Source: Neobacillus ginsengisoli
GTDB lineage: Bacteria; Bacillota; Bacilli; Bacillales_B; DSM-18226
DNA: 64,000 bases
Assembly: GCF_030813055.1 (NCBI RefSeq)
Contig: NZ_JAUSTW010000003.1
Span: 186,001-250,000 of the forward strand
Direction: 5' to 3'
Shown: one piece after another, positions 1-8,906 of the stretch
Layout of the letters: the number at the start of each line of letters is the position of its first letter
Numbering within the stretch: the stretch's first letter is position 1
The notes under the pieces: model-generated
What the model saw: only the letters and a program-made list of their open reading frames with translations
What the model was told of the DNA's origin: nothing
Databases searched by the model: none
Program-made: the position numbers and the translations under genes

Positions 1-700
1 TCATCACGGAAGGCAAACTTAGCATTTGCCAACATTTAAAATAGACATTTGGAAAAATCAGTACAGGAATAGAGATAATAAAACATAAAATCAATATATA
101 GGATTTTCTTAAATTCCTTTCAAAAAATCCTATTTTATTTATTAAGTTGCCTAATCCAAAATAAACCATGAAGTAAAGTGAATAATTTAAGCTCCAAGGA
201 AGAATATTTCTACTAGTAAACACCTCAAATTTCATACAAATAAAAAAACCAATTAAAATAACACTACAAATAATTAAGATTATATTTTTTATATATTTCA
301 CTATAAAATAATAGATCATTTCGATGGTAAATAAAGATGTTAAAAACCAAATCGGTTCATCAAATGATAAAAAATTCCTTTTCGACACAATCAAATCGAA
401 AAGAAATGATTTACTATTCAGTGGTTGATGAAATAGATAATTAAGCAGAATAAATGAAATAATTGAAAATGAAAAATAAGGAATAAGTAAAGAATTAACC
501 TTGGCCAAAAAATACTTTTTAAAGTTGTCATATTTAGAAATCGAGAAAAAATATCCTGATATAAAGAAAAACAACGGCATATGAAATCCATATATTATGC
601 TTCTAAACGAAGAATTAATAGGGGTATGACCGATTATTACTAAAAGTATTCCTATTCCTTTACAAGTATCCAGCCATTTTATCCTTATTTTCCCAGACAT
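1..700 (-). CDS. Acyltransferase-3 family membrane protein, cut by window edge
   Basis: The first 233 codons of a membrane acyltransferase are present; the C-terminus lies outside the window. The N-terminus reads MSGKIRIKWLDTCKGIGILL, followed by an IGH motif (about residue 23) and FHMPLFFFISGYFF. This is the usual start of acyltransferase-3 proteins, where the early His is the proposed catalytic residue. Several hydrophobic helices follow, including about residues 70-90 and 125-150. AGGGGAG precedes the ATG. Such enzymes O-acylate cell-surface or exported glycans at the cytoplasmic membrane. The substrate cannot be told. The gene is very AT-rich compared with the neighbouring yut genes, which may mean it was acquired. 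Confidence 0.8.
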   Translation of the reverse strand, partial: MSGKIRIKWLDTCKGIGILLVIIGHTPINSSFRSIIYGFHMPLFFFISGYFFSISKYDNFKKYFLAKVNSLLIPYFSFSIISFILLNYLFHQPLNSKSFLFDLIVSKRNFLSFDEPIWFLTSLFTIEMIYYFIVKYIKNIILIICSVILIGFFICMKFEVFTSRNILPWSLNYSLYFMVYFGLGNLINKIGFFERNLRKSYILILCFIISIPVLIFPNVYFKCWQMLSLPSVM

Positions 701-800
701 ATTTCTCCCCTCTTTCAGTCTATGTATTTTTTTACTATAATTATAACATTATATCAAACTAACATGTTAAGTTAGTTTTGTTTTCATTAAATTCTTGTAA

Positions 801-838
801 AAAAAGAAGCATCCCATAAATGGAATGCTTCTTTTTTA
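801..838. terminator. Bidirectional intrinsic terminator
   Basis: Hairpin with arms GAAGCATCCCA and TGGAATGCTTC around a TAAA loop, flanked by A-run and T-run. It can serve both strands but sits directly at the 3' end of the yuzD-like gene. Confidence 0.8.
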
Positions 839-1165
839 TTCCTCTGCTTTATATCCGTATTTCTCTAGCTCTGCAAAAATCAATTTTAATCGGGGGTTTC
901 CTTCTCCTACCACTTTTTCCTCAATAACAACGACAGGATAAAACATATCCTCTTCAATTACTCTTTTAGCAAAAGTTTGCTTGTCGGGTTCTTCATGCGG
1001 TTGATAAATATCCACATAGGTCATTTTAAACGGCTGATTAGGAAACTTTCTTTCAATGGCAGCCTCAAGCCATTCAAAGGTTTCTTTCGATGAGGGGGAA
1101 CTTACACAGCTTGGACATAAGGTCTCAGCCCCATAAAGGACAATTTCAATTTCATTATTTTTCAT
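836..1165 (-). CDS. yuzD: YuzD-like thioredoxin-fold protein (DUF1462)
   Basis: A 109-residue protein with a thioredoxin-like start and a CPSC motif (residues 17-20: LCPSCVSSPSS), consistent with the YuzD/DUF1462 family of putative disulfide oxidoreductases. A conserved YPVVVI strand with a cis-Pro-like segment lies near residue 78. It is divergent from yutI at 1318 (NifU-like), the same arrangement as in B. subtilis, which suggests a redox or Fe-S support role. Function in the family is not established. AGGGAAGAGAT precedes the ATG. Confidence 0.85.
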   Translation of the reverse strand: MKNNEIEIVLYGAETLCPSCVSSPSSKETFEWLEAAIERKFPNQPFKMTYVDIYQPHEEPDKQTFAKRVIEEDMFYPVVVIEEKVVGEGNPRLKLIFAELEKYGYKAEE

Positions 1166-1317
1166 ATTATCTCTTCCCTACTTTTTCTTTTATTTTACAA
1201 CATTGATACGGTAATAACGAAAGGATTCTTTCTCCGGTTAGATGATTTCCTTTCTCATTAGAATGGATTTTTGGCGCTAATGACATTATAATATAGATAG
1301 GAAAGGAGTCGATTGAT

Positions 1318-1554
1318 ATGGCAGAACAAGAAATGAAAGAACAAGTTCAGGAAGTATTAGATAAATTGCGTCCATTTCTTCTTCGTGATGGCGGAGACTG
1401 TGAATTAGTTGATGTGGAGGATGGCATTGTTAAGCTACGTTTGCTCGGCGCATGCGGCAGCTGCCCAAGCTCTACCATTACATTAAAAGCAGGCATTGAA
1501 AGAGCTCTTTTAGAAGAAGTTCCGGGAGTTCTTGAAGTAGAACAAGTATTTTAA
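1318..1554 (+). CDS. yutI: NifU-like Fe-S scaffold protein YutI
   Basis: A 78-residue stand-alone NifU C-terminal domain. The CxxC cluster ligand pair is visible in [16 protein letters not shown] (about residues 44-59). Family members hold a labile Fe-S cluster between two subunits and pass it to apoproteins in the cytoplasm. Length matches the family. GGAAAGGAG lies 8 bases before the ATG. It stands alone, followed by a terminator, and complements the suf operon further along. Confidence 0.92.
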   Translation: MAEQEMKEQVQEVLDKLRPFLLRDGGDCELVDVEDGIVKLRLLGACGSCPSSTITLKAGIERALLEEVPGVLEVEQVF

Positions 1555-1600
1555 TAAGAAAAGCTCCTGCACTGGCGCTAAACACTTATCTTATTATTTA

Positions 1601-1632
1601 AAAGCGATTGCCGATAAAGCAATCGCTTTTTT
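1601..1632. terminator. Intrinsic terminator between yutI and yutH
   Basis: Arms AAAGCGATTGC and GCAATCGCTTT with a CGATAAA-type loop and a following T-run; it sits between two convergent genes and can serve both. Confidence 0.85.
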
Positions 1633-1640
1633 GTTTATTC

Positions 1641-2648
1641 TTATTTAACGAGCCACTCCGGCCGTGGCAAATTCAACCGTCTAATTGGTGCCCCCGTTAG
1701 TTGAAAAAAGCTGCCTAAAAAGCGTTCATACTCTGCTGATTGCCTTAAAATCTTACTTAAATTCTCTTCCAAAACCTTTTTTTCCTGCTCTGAGCGGATA
1801 ATATAATAATTCTCAACACAATCAAAATAATGAAGCGGGAATAATAATCGTGAATATAATAATCGCCAAGAAAAAGAAGATAATGGAGAAATGCTTTGGT
1901 ATTCCAGGAAAAATTGTTTTAATTCCCGGTCGTAGGTTTGAATATTTCGGAAATAACGCTCCCGTGTCCATTCGGCAAGATCACGGCTGCGATGATCAAA
2001 AACCCAATCAAAAGGATTCTTAATTACATAATTACCTCCCCATGATTTTTTAGAAAACCGCTCATGGCACACTGTGCCACTATCCGTTTCCTGAGGATCA
2101 TCATCAATTTCCGTGTCCACTAAATATTGAATCGCGTTCTCCGTCAAACCGATATAATAGGGAAAGGATTCAACAAACATTCTTTCAAACTCATCTTCAG
2201 GAGTTTGAATCAGAAGACCATTCCATACTTTTTCCATTTGCTCAAGGCGTTTTACCCACAAACTTTTCCATTGACCAATCCTGCTCGATCGTTCAATTTG
2301 AAAGGGCACCCTTCTTCCGCGTTCATGGAATTTTGCCAGCTTCCTACCCAGTTTAAGATTTTGCTGCTCTTCCTGTTGCCGGTTGGCTAACACACAGTAG
2401 TTATCCTGTTCCCATGTCGTAATTAAATTTCCTTCCTTTGAGGGAAGAAAAATGGGAACGTGGTAATCCCCATAATTTCGTAAATGCTCGGCTATTTTTT
2501 CTAATTCACTAATATCTGTTTCTTCCCTGCCTCCGGGTTTGGATACCAAGTAGAGCCAGCCGTTCCCGCGCAGTGCATCATAAGAATCAAGCTTGACATA
2601 TTCTTCAACCTTTATCCCATACTGATTTTCAAGCAATTTTTGCAGCAT
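1641..2648 (-). CDS. yutH: Spore coat-associated protein YutH
   Basis: 335 residues with the layout of the CotS/YutH family, which has a degenerate aminoglycoside-phosphotransferase-like kinase fold. The sequence has lobe-like regions (LDSYDALRGNGWLYLVSKPG; later LGRKLAKFHERGRR around residue 100). Near residues 196-220 is VCHERFSKKSWGG...IKNPFDWVFDHRSRDLAEW, resembling the catalytic-loop region of such kinases. In B. subtilis YutH is a sigma-E dependent coat-assembly protein; kinase activity is unproven. GAGGCGAG precedes the ATG. It is convergent with yutI and divergent from yutG. Confidence 0.85.
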   Translation of the reverse strand: MLQKLLENQYGIKVEEYVKLDSYDALRGNGWLYLVSKPGGREETDISELEKIAEHLRNYGDYHVPIFLPSKEGNLITTWEQDNYCVLANRQQEEQQNLKLGRKLAKFHERGRRVPFQIERSSRIGQWKSLWVKRLEQMEKVWNGLLIQTPEDEFERMFVESFPYYIGLTENAIQYLVDTEIDDDPQETDSGTVCHERFSKKSWGGNYVIKNPFDWVFDHRSRDLAEWTRERYFRNIQTYDRELKQFFLEYQSISPLSSFSWRLLYSRLLFPLHYFDCVENYYIIRSEQEKKVLEENLSKILRQSAEYERFLGSFFQLTGAPIRRLNLPRPEWLVK

Positions 2649-2857
2649 TTTACTCGCCTCTCTTCAGGTACCTCATCTTTAGTCATATATATGTTTAGGC
2701 CCAAGAAAACTTGTTGTCTACTTGTTTAAATAGCTGAAAAAAATAGAAAAAGAATTATCGATTGAGAAAATTGTTCCATGGTCTTTTTCAATTAAAAATG
2801 CATATGTTAAGGAAAAAGAATAGTTAGTGAAAATTAAAAGAAAAGGTGATTAATGGG

Positions 2858-3364
2858 ATGGCAGACGACAAAAAAGTGGATCTAACTGAAGAAACAGCTC
2901 GTAGATGGATTAAAGAAAGAGGCGTCGAAATTCAGGATATTGCCGATTTAGTTTACTATTTACAGAATAAATATCACGAAAACTTAAAAATGGAAGACTG
3001 TATAGCCAATGTTGAGCGGGTACTATCCAAACGGGAGGTTCAGAACGCCATATTAACGGGTATTCAGCTTGATATACTGGCTGAAAAAGGGTTGCTGCAG
3101 GAGCCTTTACTAGGGATTATTGGATCTGATGAAAGCCTTTATGGTGTAGATGAAATTCTTGCTCTATCGATTGTCAATGTATACGGCTCCATCGGTTTTA
3201 CGAATTATGGATACATCGATAAACAAAAACCCGGGATATTAGCCCACTTAAATGATAAATCGACAGGCGAATGTCATACATTTTTAGATGATATAGTCGG
3301 TGCCATTGCGGCTGCCGCTTCCAGCAGGCTTGCCCATCGTGCCGCAAGAGCCGCCAAGGAATAA
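2858..3364 (+). CDS. yutG: Phosphatidylglycerophosphatase A-like protein YutG
   Basis: 168 residues. A helical N-terminal segment (ARRWIKERGVEIQDIADLVYYLQ) is followed by a PgpA-type C-terminal domain: GSDESLYGVDEILALSIVNVYG about residues 88-110 and the closing motif FLDDIVGAIAAAASSRLAHR. PgpA enzymes dephosphorylate phosphatidylglycerophosphate at the membrane, but this short cytoplasmic-looking form may have another substrate. The ATG at 2858 was chosen because AAGGTGAT lies 7 bases upstream; an in-frame GTG at 2846 overlaps that site. A family-A intergenic repeat follows directly. Confidence 0.85.
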   Translation: MADDKKVDLTEETARRWIKERGVEIQDIADLVYYLQNKYHENLKMEDCIANVERVLSKREVQNAILTGIQLDILAEKGLLQEPLLGIIGSDESLYGVDEILALSIVNVYGSIGFTNYGYIDKQKPGILAHLNDKSTGECHTFLDDIVGAIAAAASSRLAHRAARAAKE

Positions 3365-3365
3365 G

Positions 3366-3511
3366 AAAATCAGAAGTGCCCGTATAGCGGCGTATGGACT
3401 GGAGCGCTTCAACTGAGATAAAGGAAACACTTGAGAGCAATCCGATGTTGACTTATCGTAGGGAGATGAGCGAAGTCCACTAGCCGCTGGGCACTGGAGC
3501 TAGACAGTTAT
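3366..3511 (+). repeat. Family-A intergenic repeat, copy 1
   Basis: About 145 bases with recognisable blocks GACTGGAGCGCTTC, GAGATAAAGGAAACAC, GTTGACTTATCG, GAAGTCCACTAG and the 3' end GGAGCTAGACA. The same blocks in the same order occur at 32755-32903 and, truncated, at 58271-58329. The ends can pair (GTGCCCG...CGGGCAC-like), suggesting a structured transcript or a small non-autonomous element. Confidence 0.75.
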
Positions 3512-3533
3512 TGAAGTTCAAACATATTCTTTT

Positions 3534-4298
3534 TTATACTTCCCACCGGTCTAAGGAATCAATAGCATAAGTTGGCTTGCGGTCGTAGCCGGCGAGCAGT
3601 TCCTTTGTGGTCACACCTGTATGTACTAATAGCGTATCCATACCGGCATTCATTCCCGCTAAAATGTCGGTATCATAATAATCGCCTACCATTAACGTTT
3701 CCTCTTTAGATGTCCCCAAAACTTTTAATGCTTGTTCCATTATTATCGATTCGGGTTTCCCAATAAAAATTGGTTTTGTTTGCGTGGATACGGTAATTAC
3801 AGACGTAAGTGATCCATTTCCGGGCAGCAAACCTCTCTCTGTCGGTATGGCGATGTCTCCATTTGTTGAGATGAACGTTGCACCATTTCGAACAGCTAAA
3901 CAAGCGATGGAAAGCTTTTCATAGCTGATCGCCCTGTCAATTCCAACCACTACAAAGTCTGCATTTTCTTCCGTAAATCGAAATCCCTTTTCTTCAAGTG
4001 CCCTCTGAATTCCTTCTTCCCCGATAGCAAAAACGGACGCGGCTTGATTCTTATCGTAAATATAATTGGCTGTTGCCTGACTTGTCGTAAACACGAGCGC
4101 TTCTTCAGCCGGAATATCAAAGTCACGCAGCTTTTCAGCAACTTGAGCAGGTGTCCGCGATGAATTATTGGTTACGAATAAGTAGGGAATTCCATTGTCC
4201 CGCAGTTTTCTGACAAAATCAGAAGCTGCTTCAATCCGTTCTGTTCCTTTATACATCGTACCATCTAAATCAATTAAATAGCCCTTATATTTTTTCAA
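3534..4298 (-). CDS. yutF: HAD-family (NagD-like) phosphatase YutF
   Basis: 254 residues of the HAD IIA (NagD-like, TIGR01457) subgroup. Motif I is YLIDLDGTMYKG at residues 6-17, motif II FVTNNSSRTP about residues 41-50, motif III GKPES and motif IV MVGDYYDTDILAG near the C-terminus. These enzymes dephosphorylate small phosphorylated metabolites using the first Asp as nucleophile. The TTG at 4298 is preferred over an upstream ATG at 4337 because AGAGAGG lies 9 bases before it and the product then starts MKKYKGYLIDLDG, as in relatives. It is 70 bases downstream of yutE and probably cotranscribed. Confidence 0.88.
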   Translation of the reverse strand: MKKYKGYLIDLDGTMYKGTERIEAASDFVRKLRDNGIPYLFVTNNSSRTPAQVAEKLRDFDIPAEEALVFTTSQATANYIYDKNQAASVFAIGEEGIQRALEEKGFRFTEENADFVVVGIDRAISYEKLSIACLAVRNGATFISTNGDIAIPTERGLLPGNGSLTSVITVSTQTKPIFIGKPESIIMEQALKVLGTSKEETLMVGDYYDTDILAGMNAGMDTLLVHTGVTTKELLAGYDRKPTYAIDSLDRWEV

Positions 4299-4367
4299 AA
4301 AATCATTCCTCTCTGAATTCAGCTTGTACTTTACCAATCAAAAAATACGTATCCACGGGACCTGAAT

Positions 4368-4805
4368 TTAGTTTTTAAATGCCGATACAGGACCTAATTC
4401 ATTAACTAAATAATCACGAGCATTTGTCGCAAATAAAGTCAATTCCTGAAGATGAATTGAAAATTGTTCCTGCAGTTTTTTATGATCGATATCCGTATAC
4501 ATTTGAACAAGGACTTTACGATATTGGACAAGAATTTTTAAACTGTTTCCCGTCTCAGATGAAATAACCTTTTCGTCCATTAATATATCGATGATATCCT
4601 CATAACTTCCGGGATCACGCATAATAAAGCCATCAATCATGGCGTTGCCCACATCTAAAACAGCCTCAACCATCATTTGAGTCAAGCGCTCAAGTGCCGC
4701 CTTTTCAATTGGCGTGGACCAAATCTTTTGGTTTGAGAAGAGCTTGATTTCCTCCTCTAGGAAGACTAATGTGGTTTCAATTTTTTCCCTGTCAACAAAG
4801 TACAT
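4368..4805 (-). CDS. yutE: YutE, DUF86/HepT-like protein
   Basis: 145 residues, all-helical, of the DUF86 (HepT-like) family. The ribonuclease motif of HepT toxins (R, four residues, H, x, Y) appears here as RKVLVQMY with Gln at the His position, so toxin-type RNase activity is doubtful. No MNT antitoxin gene is adjacent. The region FIMRDPGSYEDIIDILMDEKVI is the most conserved part. The ATG at 4805 has GAGGAAGTGG upstream; a GTG at 4814 is less well placed. Stand-alone YutE proteins have no settled function. Confidence 0.82.
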   Translation of the reverse strand: MYFVDREKIETTLVFLEEEIKLFSNQKIWSTPIEKAALERLTQMMVEAVLDVGNAMIDGFIMRDPGSYEDIIDILMDEKVISSETGNSLKILVQYRKVLVQMYTDIDHKKLQEQFSIHLQELTLFATNARDYLVNELGPVSAFKN

Positions 4806-5041
4806 GTCGTCCACTTCCTCGTATTTTTTCTATGTAGCATTTTTATCATTTTTTCGATTAATAATCGCTCAACTTTAATCATGTCTGGCACTTATCATTG
4901 TAACATAATTTGACATCTTTCGTGTTTTTCCAACACCAATCCCGACAAAATTTATGGAAAAATCAATACTCCCATCGTATCATTAAATTTGATACTATAT
5001 AAGAGATGTCGAAAAAAGGAATTATTAAAGGAGACCATTGA

Positions 5042-5308
5042 ATGAGCGAACGTTTTTTCTTATACGATGATACAGAAAATACAAAAACAAGATTTGTCAG
5101 CTTTGTTGGCGAAAATCAGCGATTTGATTTAGCGATTGTCCAAACCACTCGTCACTACGGAAAGAATCTTGTTCTTGATATGCAAGGAAACCGCTTTGCG
5201 ATTATTGGCCAGGATGATCTGCAGGAAGAAGGATATTTAGAATATGCATTTCAGTTAAATGAAGAAGATGCTGAAGAGCTTCGCTCCTTCTTATACGAAT
5301 TAATTTAA
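5042..5308 (+). CDS. DUF3055 family protein
   Basis: 88-residue acidic soluble protein (MSERFFLYDDTENTKTRFV... ending EELRSFLYELI) matching the DUF3055 pattern known from Bacillales. No signal peptide, membrane segment or catalytic motif is visible. AAAGGAGACC precedes the ATG. It lies in the same place as its homologues in the yut cluster, just ahead of a small hypothetical gene. Function unknown. Confidence 0.78.
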   Translation: MSERFFLYDDTENTKTRFVSFVGENQRFDLAIVQTTRHYGKNLVLDMQGNRFAIIGQDDLQEEGYLEYAFQLNEEDAEELRSFLYELI

Positions 5309-5369
5309 TCAAAACTACTCATGTTTTTAAATCTCTATTGTCATACTAGTGATAAAAAGGAGTGAAAAC

Positions 5370-5657
5370 ATGGCGGAAAAAGATTCGAAAAAGTATACAG
5401 AACTTTCAAATGTAGAAAAGCAGAGGAACTTTCTTACTGCTGAGGAATTACCAGAAGGACCTTACGGTTCGCCTAATGGCAGCAACGATCCTGTTCAAAA
5501 TAAAAGTACTCCCTGGAAAGAAGGGCAGCGCTTTTATAGTGCCTTTAATTACGAGGTTAAATCAATGCATCAAAATTTGCCGCGAGAAATGGATGGTGCA
5601 CATCCGCCCCACGATGACCCGAACACAAGCGAGCAGCCTCCTTATTCCGGTGAATAA
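5370..5657 (+). CDS. Small conserved hypothetical protein
   Basis: 95 residues, hydrophilic and rich in Pro, Gly and Asn (LPEGPYGSPNGSNDPVQN; ending HPPHDDPNTSEQPPYSGE), so probably largely disordered and cytosolic. Similar small cytosolic proteins occur next to DUF3055 genes in Bacillaceae, but I know no function. The ATG at 5370 follows AAAAAGGAG with good spacing; an in-frame upstream start at 5349 lacks this. Confidence 0.7.
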   Translation: MAEKDSKKYTELSNVEKQRNFLTAEELPEGPYGSPNGSNDPVQNKSTPWKEGQRFYSAFNYEVKSMHQNLPREMDGAHPPHDDPNTSEQPPYSGE

Positions 5658-5662
5658 ATGCA

Positions 5663-5693
5663 AAAGAAGGACCCGTAAACAGGTCCTTCTTTC
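5663..5693. terminator. Bidirectional intrinsic terminator
   Basis: Arms AAAGAAGGACC and GGTCCTTCTTT with loop CGTAAACA; placed between convergent genes ending at 5657 and 5692. Confidence 0.85.
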
Positions 5694-5967
5694 ATTTCTT
5701 CACTTTTTTCAAGACAAAATAAGCACAGCCGAAATTGCAGTATTCATACAGGTATTCACTAAGTGTGCTAATTTTTGTATCAAAAGTTGCTTTTTGATTT
5801 TGATCATCAAAAAAGCCTTTTAAACGAAGTTGACCGTAACCCCAATCACCGACAATGTAATCATACCTTGATAAAATATCGCTATACCTTGCCTTAAGGG
5901 CTTCCTCATTAAAACCATCCCTATGCTCCTGCATAAGTTCATAAACGGTGTTGTTGATAATTATCAT
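5692..5967 (-). CDS. yutD: YutD family protein (DUF1027)
   Basis: 91 residues with the signature block of the family: YDYIVGDWGYGQLRLKGFFDD (residues 35-55 region) and KISTLSEYLYEYCNFGCAYF near the C-terminus, containing two cysteines four residues apart. It is a small soluble protein of unknown function conserved in Firmicutes. GAGGTGATATC lies just before the ATG. Confidence 0.9.
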   Translation of the reverse strand: MIIINNTVYELMQEHRDGFNEEALKARYSDILSRYDYIVGDWGYGQLRLKGFFDDQNQKATFDTKISTLSEYLYEYCNFGCAYFVLKKVKK

Positions 5968-6081
5968 GATATCACCTCATTTTACCAAAACAATCCTACT
6001 ACCCATTATAACCGATTCCCCATCAATTACTAAGAAAAAAAATCCTTCTTTTGGCTATTCTAAAAAAAGGAGGTGTTTAAA

Positions 6082-6717
6082 TTGAAAAAATACATCATAA
6101 TCATTGGATTATGTACGTTAACTGCCTTAACCGGCTGTTCAACTGGTAATCGAAACGATGTTTACCAGAAAAGCGGTAATTCCATTAATGTAAATAATAA
6201 AAGGACTGAGCTCTATAATGAAGGAGCAAGCCGGAGCATTCGAAATGTAAGCAATGATTACGGCTATGTCCGTCACCAAAAGAGCCCAATTCTAAATGGT
6301 AAAACAGCGAATGACCATTATACAGCTGTTAACCGTGAACAGTTAGCAAATATCATAAGCAAATACAGTACGAACATTCCTAATGTACATGACGTAGCAA
6401 CCTTGGTTACTGACCAGGAAGTCTTAATTGCCTATCGAACAGATGCAAAAAACCGAAATCTGGCGGCCGACCAAGTAAAAAGAACAGCTATGTCAGTTGT
6501 CCCACGGTACTACCATGTCTATGTAACAGATGATACTACGTTAATTCCTAATGTCGAAGCACTTTCACATCTTGATTCAACAAGCAAATCTGCACGTAAA
6601 AATGTCAACAGCATAATTGCGCAAATGAAAAAATCGCCTCAAGGAACAAGAATGAATGCAAGTGAAGACGAAAATGGTGTCACTCCTGATGACCATATTA
6701 GCCGACCGAATCAATAA
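6082..6717 (+). CDS. YhcN/YlaJ-family sporulation lipoprotein (YutC-like)
   Basis: 211 residues. A lipoprotein signal peptide ends in LTALTGC (Cys about residue 18), followed by an Asn/Ser-rich linker. A YhcN/YlaJ-type domain (AVNREQLANIISKYSTNIPNVHDVATLVTDQEVLIAYRTD... ending VVPRYYHVYVTDD) covers about residues 95-165. Such lipoproteins are made in the forespore and act at the inner spore membrane during germination or outgrowth. The TTG at 6082 has AAGGAGG with 7-base spacing; a GTG at 6073 overlaps the ribosome site. Position matches B. subtilis yutC. Confidence 0.82.
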   Translation: MKKYIIIIGLCTLTALTGCSTGNRNDVYQKSGNSINVNNKRTELYNEGASRSIRNVSNDYGYVRHQKSPILNGKTANDHYTAVNREQLANIISKYSTNIPNVHDVATLVTDQEVLIAYRTDAKNRNLAADQVKRTAMSVVPRYYHVYVTDDTTLIPNVEALSHLDSTSKSARKNVNSIIAQMKKSPQGTRMNASEDENGVTPDDHISRPNQ

Positions 6718-6731
6718 AAAAAGCCTTCATG

Positions 6732-6769
6732 AAAAAGAGTTCAGTCTCAAGAAGGACTGAACTCTTTTT
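6732..6769. terminator. Intrinsic terminator (YutC-like gene / lipA)
   Basis: Arms AAAAAGAGTTCAGTC and GACTGAACTCTTTTT with loop TCAAGAAG between convergent genes. Confidence 0.88.
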
Positions 6770-6773
6770 ATAA

Positions 6774-7691
6774 TTAAGCTTCTTTTGCTTCTTTCTCACC
6801 TTGTAATTGTTTGTGCTTGGCTGCAGCATTTACTTGTTCATCTGCGTGATAGGATGAACGAACGAGCGGCCCTGCTTGACAATGGCTAAAGCCTTTGCTC
6901 AGTGCAATCAAACGTAATTCTTCAAATTCTTCGGGACTATAATATTTTTCAACCTTTAAATGTTTTTTGGTTGGCTGCAGATACTGTCCAATAGTCATGA
7001 TATCCACATGGTTTTCCCTTAAGTCATCCATTACATTTATAATTTCTTCTTTTGTTTCTCCGAGACCAATCATAAGGCTTGATTTTGTCGGGATACTCGG
7101 CTGCATTTCTTTGGCACGGCGTAAAAATTCGAGTGAACGGTCATATTGCGCACGTGCTCTAACTCTTGGAGTCAACCGTCTTACCGTCTCAATATTATGA
7201 TTTAAAATATCCGGCTTTGCATCCATTAAGACCTTTAAATTTTCTTCCTTACCACCCATATCTGAAGGCAGAACTTCAATGCTTGTAAATGGATTTTTTC
7301 TGCGAATGGCCCTGACTGTTTCAGCAAAAACAGCTGCTCCGCCATCTTTTAAATCGTCACGGGCAACGGCTGTGACGACAACATGCTTTAAATTCATTAA
7401 CTGAACAGAATCTGCAACCCGTTCCGGCTCTTGCCAATCCAGTTCCGTCGGTAACCCTGTTTTAACCGCACAGAAACGGCATGCACGGGTACAAACATCT
7501 CCAAGAATCATAAAGGTAGCTGTTCTTCTTTCTGCCCAACATTCATGAATATTTGGGCACCGAGCTTCTTCACAAACGGTGTGCAGGTTTTTTTCCCGCA
7601 TCATCTTCTTGAGACCGACATAGGAATCATTTGTATTCAATTTTATTTTTAACCATTCCGGTTTCCGTAAATATTCTTCTTTCTTGCTCAT
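6774..7691 (-). CDS. lipA: Lipoyl synthase
   Basis: 305-residue radical-SAM enzyme that inserts two sulfurs into protein-bound octanoyl groups to make lipoyl cofactors (used by GcvH at 25485 and 2-oxoacid dehydrogenases). The auxiliary cluster ligands are in [13 protein letters not shown] and the radical-SAM CxxxCxxC motif in [10 protein letters not shown]. The C-terminal RSSYHA serine motif, which ligates the auxiliary cluster, is present. The ATG at 7691 follows AAGGGGTG and gives the standard start [18 protein letters not shown]; a longer frame to 7748 has no ribosome site. It is convergent with the lipoprotein gene and divergent from lytH. Confidence 0.95.
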   Translation of the reverse strand: MSKKEEYLRKPEWLKIKLNTNDSYVGLKKMMREKNLHTVCEEARCPNIHECWAERRTATFMILGDVCTRACRFCAVKTGLPTELDWQEPERVADSVQLMNLKHVVVTAVARDDLKDGGAAVFAETVRAIRRKNPFTSIEVLPSDMGGKEENLKVLMDAKPDILNHNIETVRRLTPRVRARAQYDRSLEFLRRAKEMQPSIPTKSSLMIGLGETKEEIINVMDDLRENHVDIMTIGQYLQPTKKHLKVEKYYSPEEFEELRLIALSKGFSHCQAGPLVRSSYHADEQVNAAAKHKQLQGEKEAKEA

Positions 7692-7877
7692 TTTTACACC
7701 CCTTGAAGTACCTGTTAAGTATGATAAATTCGATTCTTCTGTTGTCACTTTAACATACTAGAATAGGAACGACAAGTGAACAAACCTTGATAAAGGTGAT
7801 TACCATTTATTGACCATTATGAAAAAAGGATAAAGTCATAAACTAAATACGTACATCATCTTGGAAGGAGGATTCCT

Positions 7878-8876
7878 GTGCGGGCATTTCGGATTTTCGG
7901 AGCTTTCCTTTTATTCTTTACCTCAACTTTGGCTGTCGGGGATGTTTATGCGAAGGAACCTGATCCCTATTGGGAAAGAATGAAGTTATATAAAAAAGTC
8001 GAAACAGTTACCCAAATTCCTTGGTATTACCTGGCTGCAATTGATCAATACGAAAGAAGCATCCGCCAGGTCCGCAGAGACCTTCCAAAGGTGGAAGGTA
8101 CAATCGGAATCTATTTTCGCCCTGAGGAATGGGCAGGTCTTACCAACCCTAATCCAACTGATAAAAACCCTGCTACCATTCAGTTTTTTAATGGAATCGG
8201 AGTCGATGGGGATGGAGACGGAAAAGCCAGTTTAAAGAATGATGAAGATGTCCTTTATTCTTTTGCCCATTATCTTCTTTCATATGGAGTTGATCAGGAT
8301 AATATAAAAATTGGTTTATGGAATTATTATCATCGCGATAAAACTGTCAGCATTATTGTTGGAAAAGCAAAAATATATCGCCATTTTGGACGCCTTAATT
8401 TAGATGATCATTCCTTCCCAATGCCAATCCGCAGCAATCACAGCTACAGGAGCACATGGGGAGATGCAAGAGGCTGGGGCGGCAGAAGAATCCATGAAGG
8501 AACAGATATTTTCGCAGGATACGGGGTTCCTGTACGTGCAACTAACTATGGAATTGTCGAGATGAAGGGCTGGAATAAATTCGGTGGCTGGAGAATTGGT
8601 ATCCGCGATATCAACAATACCTATCATTATTTCGCACATCTTAGCGGCTTTGCCAAAAACCTTAAAGTCGGCCAAATAGTCGAACCCGGAATGGTCATTG
8701 GTAGTGTTGGAAGTTCGGGATACGGGCCTCCCGGAACATCAGGGAAGTTCCCGCCGCATTTACATTACGGTATGTACAAAGACAATGGATATACAGAATG
8801 GTCATTTGATCCCTACCCGCATTTAGCAATGTGGGAACGTCAGGAACGGATGATGATGAGGTCTAAGAAAAGGTAA
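7878..8876 (+). CDS. lytH: M23-family cell-wall endopeptidase LytH
   Basis: 332 residues with an N-terminal signal segment (FGAFLLFFTSTLAVG), a long spacer and a C-terminal peptidase M23 domain. Zinc ligands are visible in RRIHEGTDIFAGYG (HxxxD) and PPHLHYGMYKDNG (HxH). In B. subtilis LytH cuts L-Ala-D-Glu in stem peptides during cortex maturation under sigma-K, and this gene sits in the same yunA position. The start is GTG after GGAAGGAGG. The central region (VDGDGDGKASLKNDEDVLYSFAHYL) resembles a lytic-transglycosylase-like accessory part. Role in this organism is inferred from orthology. Confidence 0.88.
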   Translation: MRAFRIFGAFLLFFTSTLAVGDVYAKEPDPYWERMKLYKKVETVTQIPWYYLAAIDQYERSIRQVRRDLPKVEGTIGIYFRPEEWAGLTNPNPTDKNPATIQFFNGIGVDGDGDGKASLKNDEDVLYSFAHYLLSYGVDQDNIKIGLWNYYHRDKTVSIIVGKAKIYRHFGRLNLDDHSFPMPIRSNHSYRSTWGDARGWGGRRIHEGTDIFAGYGVPVRATNYGIVEMKGWNKFGGWRIGIRDINNTYHYFAHLSGFAKNLKVGQIVEPGMVIGSVGSSGYGPPGTSGKFPPHLHYGMYKDNGYTEWSFDPYPHLAMWERQERMMMRSKKR

Positions 8877-8906
8877 AAGGCCAGCCTGCGGACTGGCTTT
8901 TTTAAC
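8875..8906. terminator. Intrinsic terminator lytH / yunB
   Basis: GCCAG and CTGGC arms with an A-run before and a T-run after, between convergent genes. Confidence 0.75.

Noticed and set aside
3198..3440. Minus-strand 80-codon frame across the end of yutG
   Set aside because: It overlaps yutG in antisense and runs into the family-A repeat; no ribosome site.
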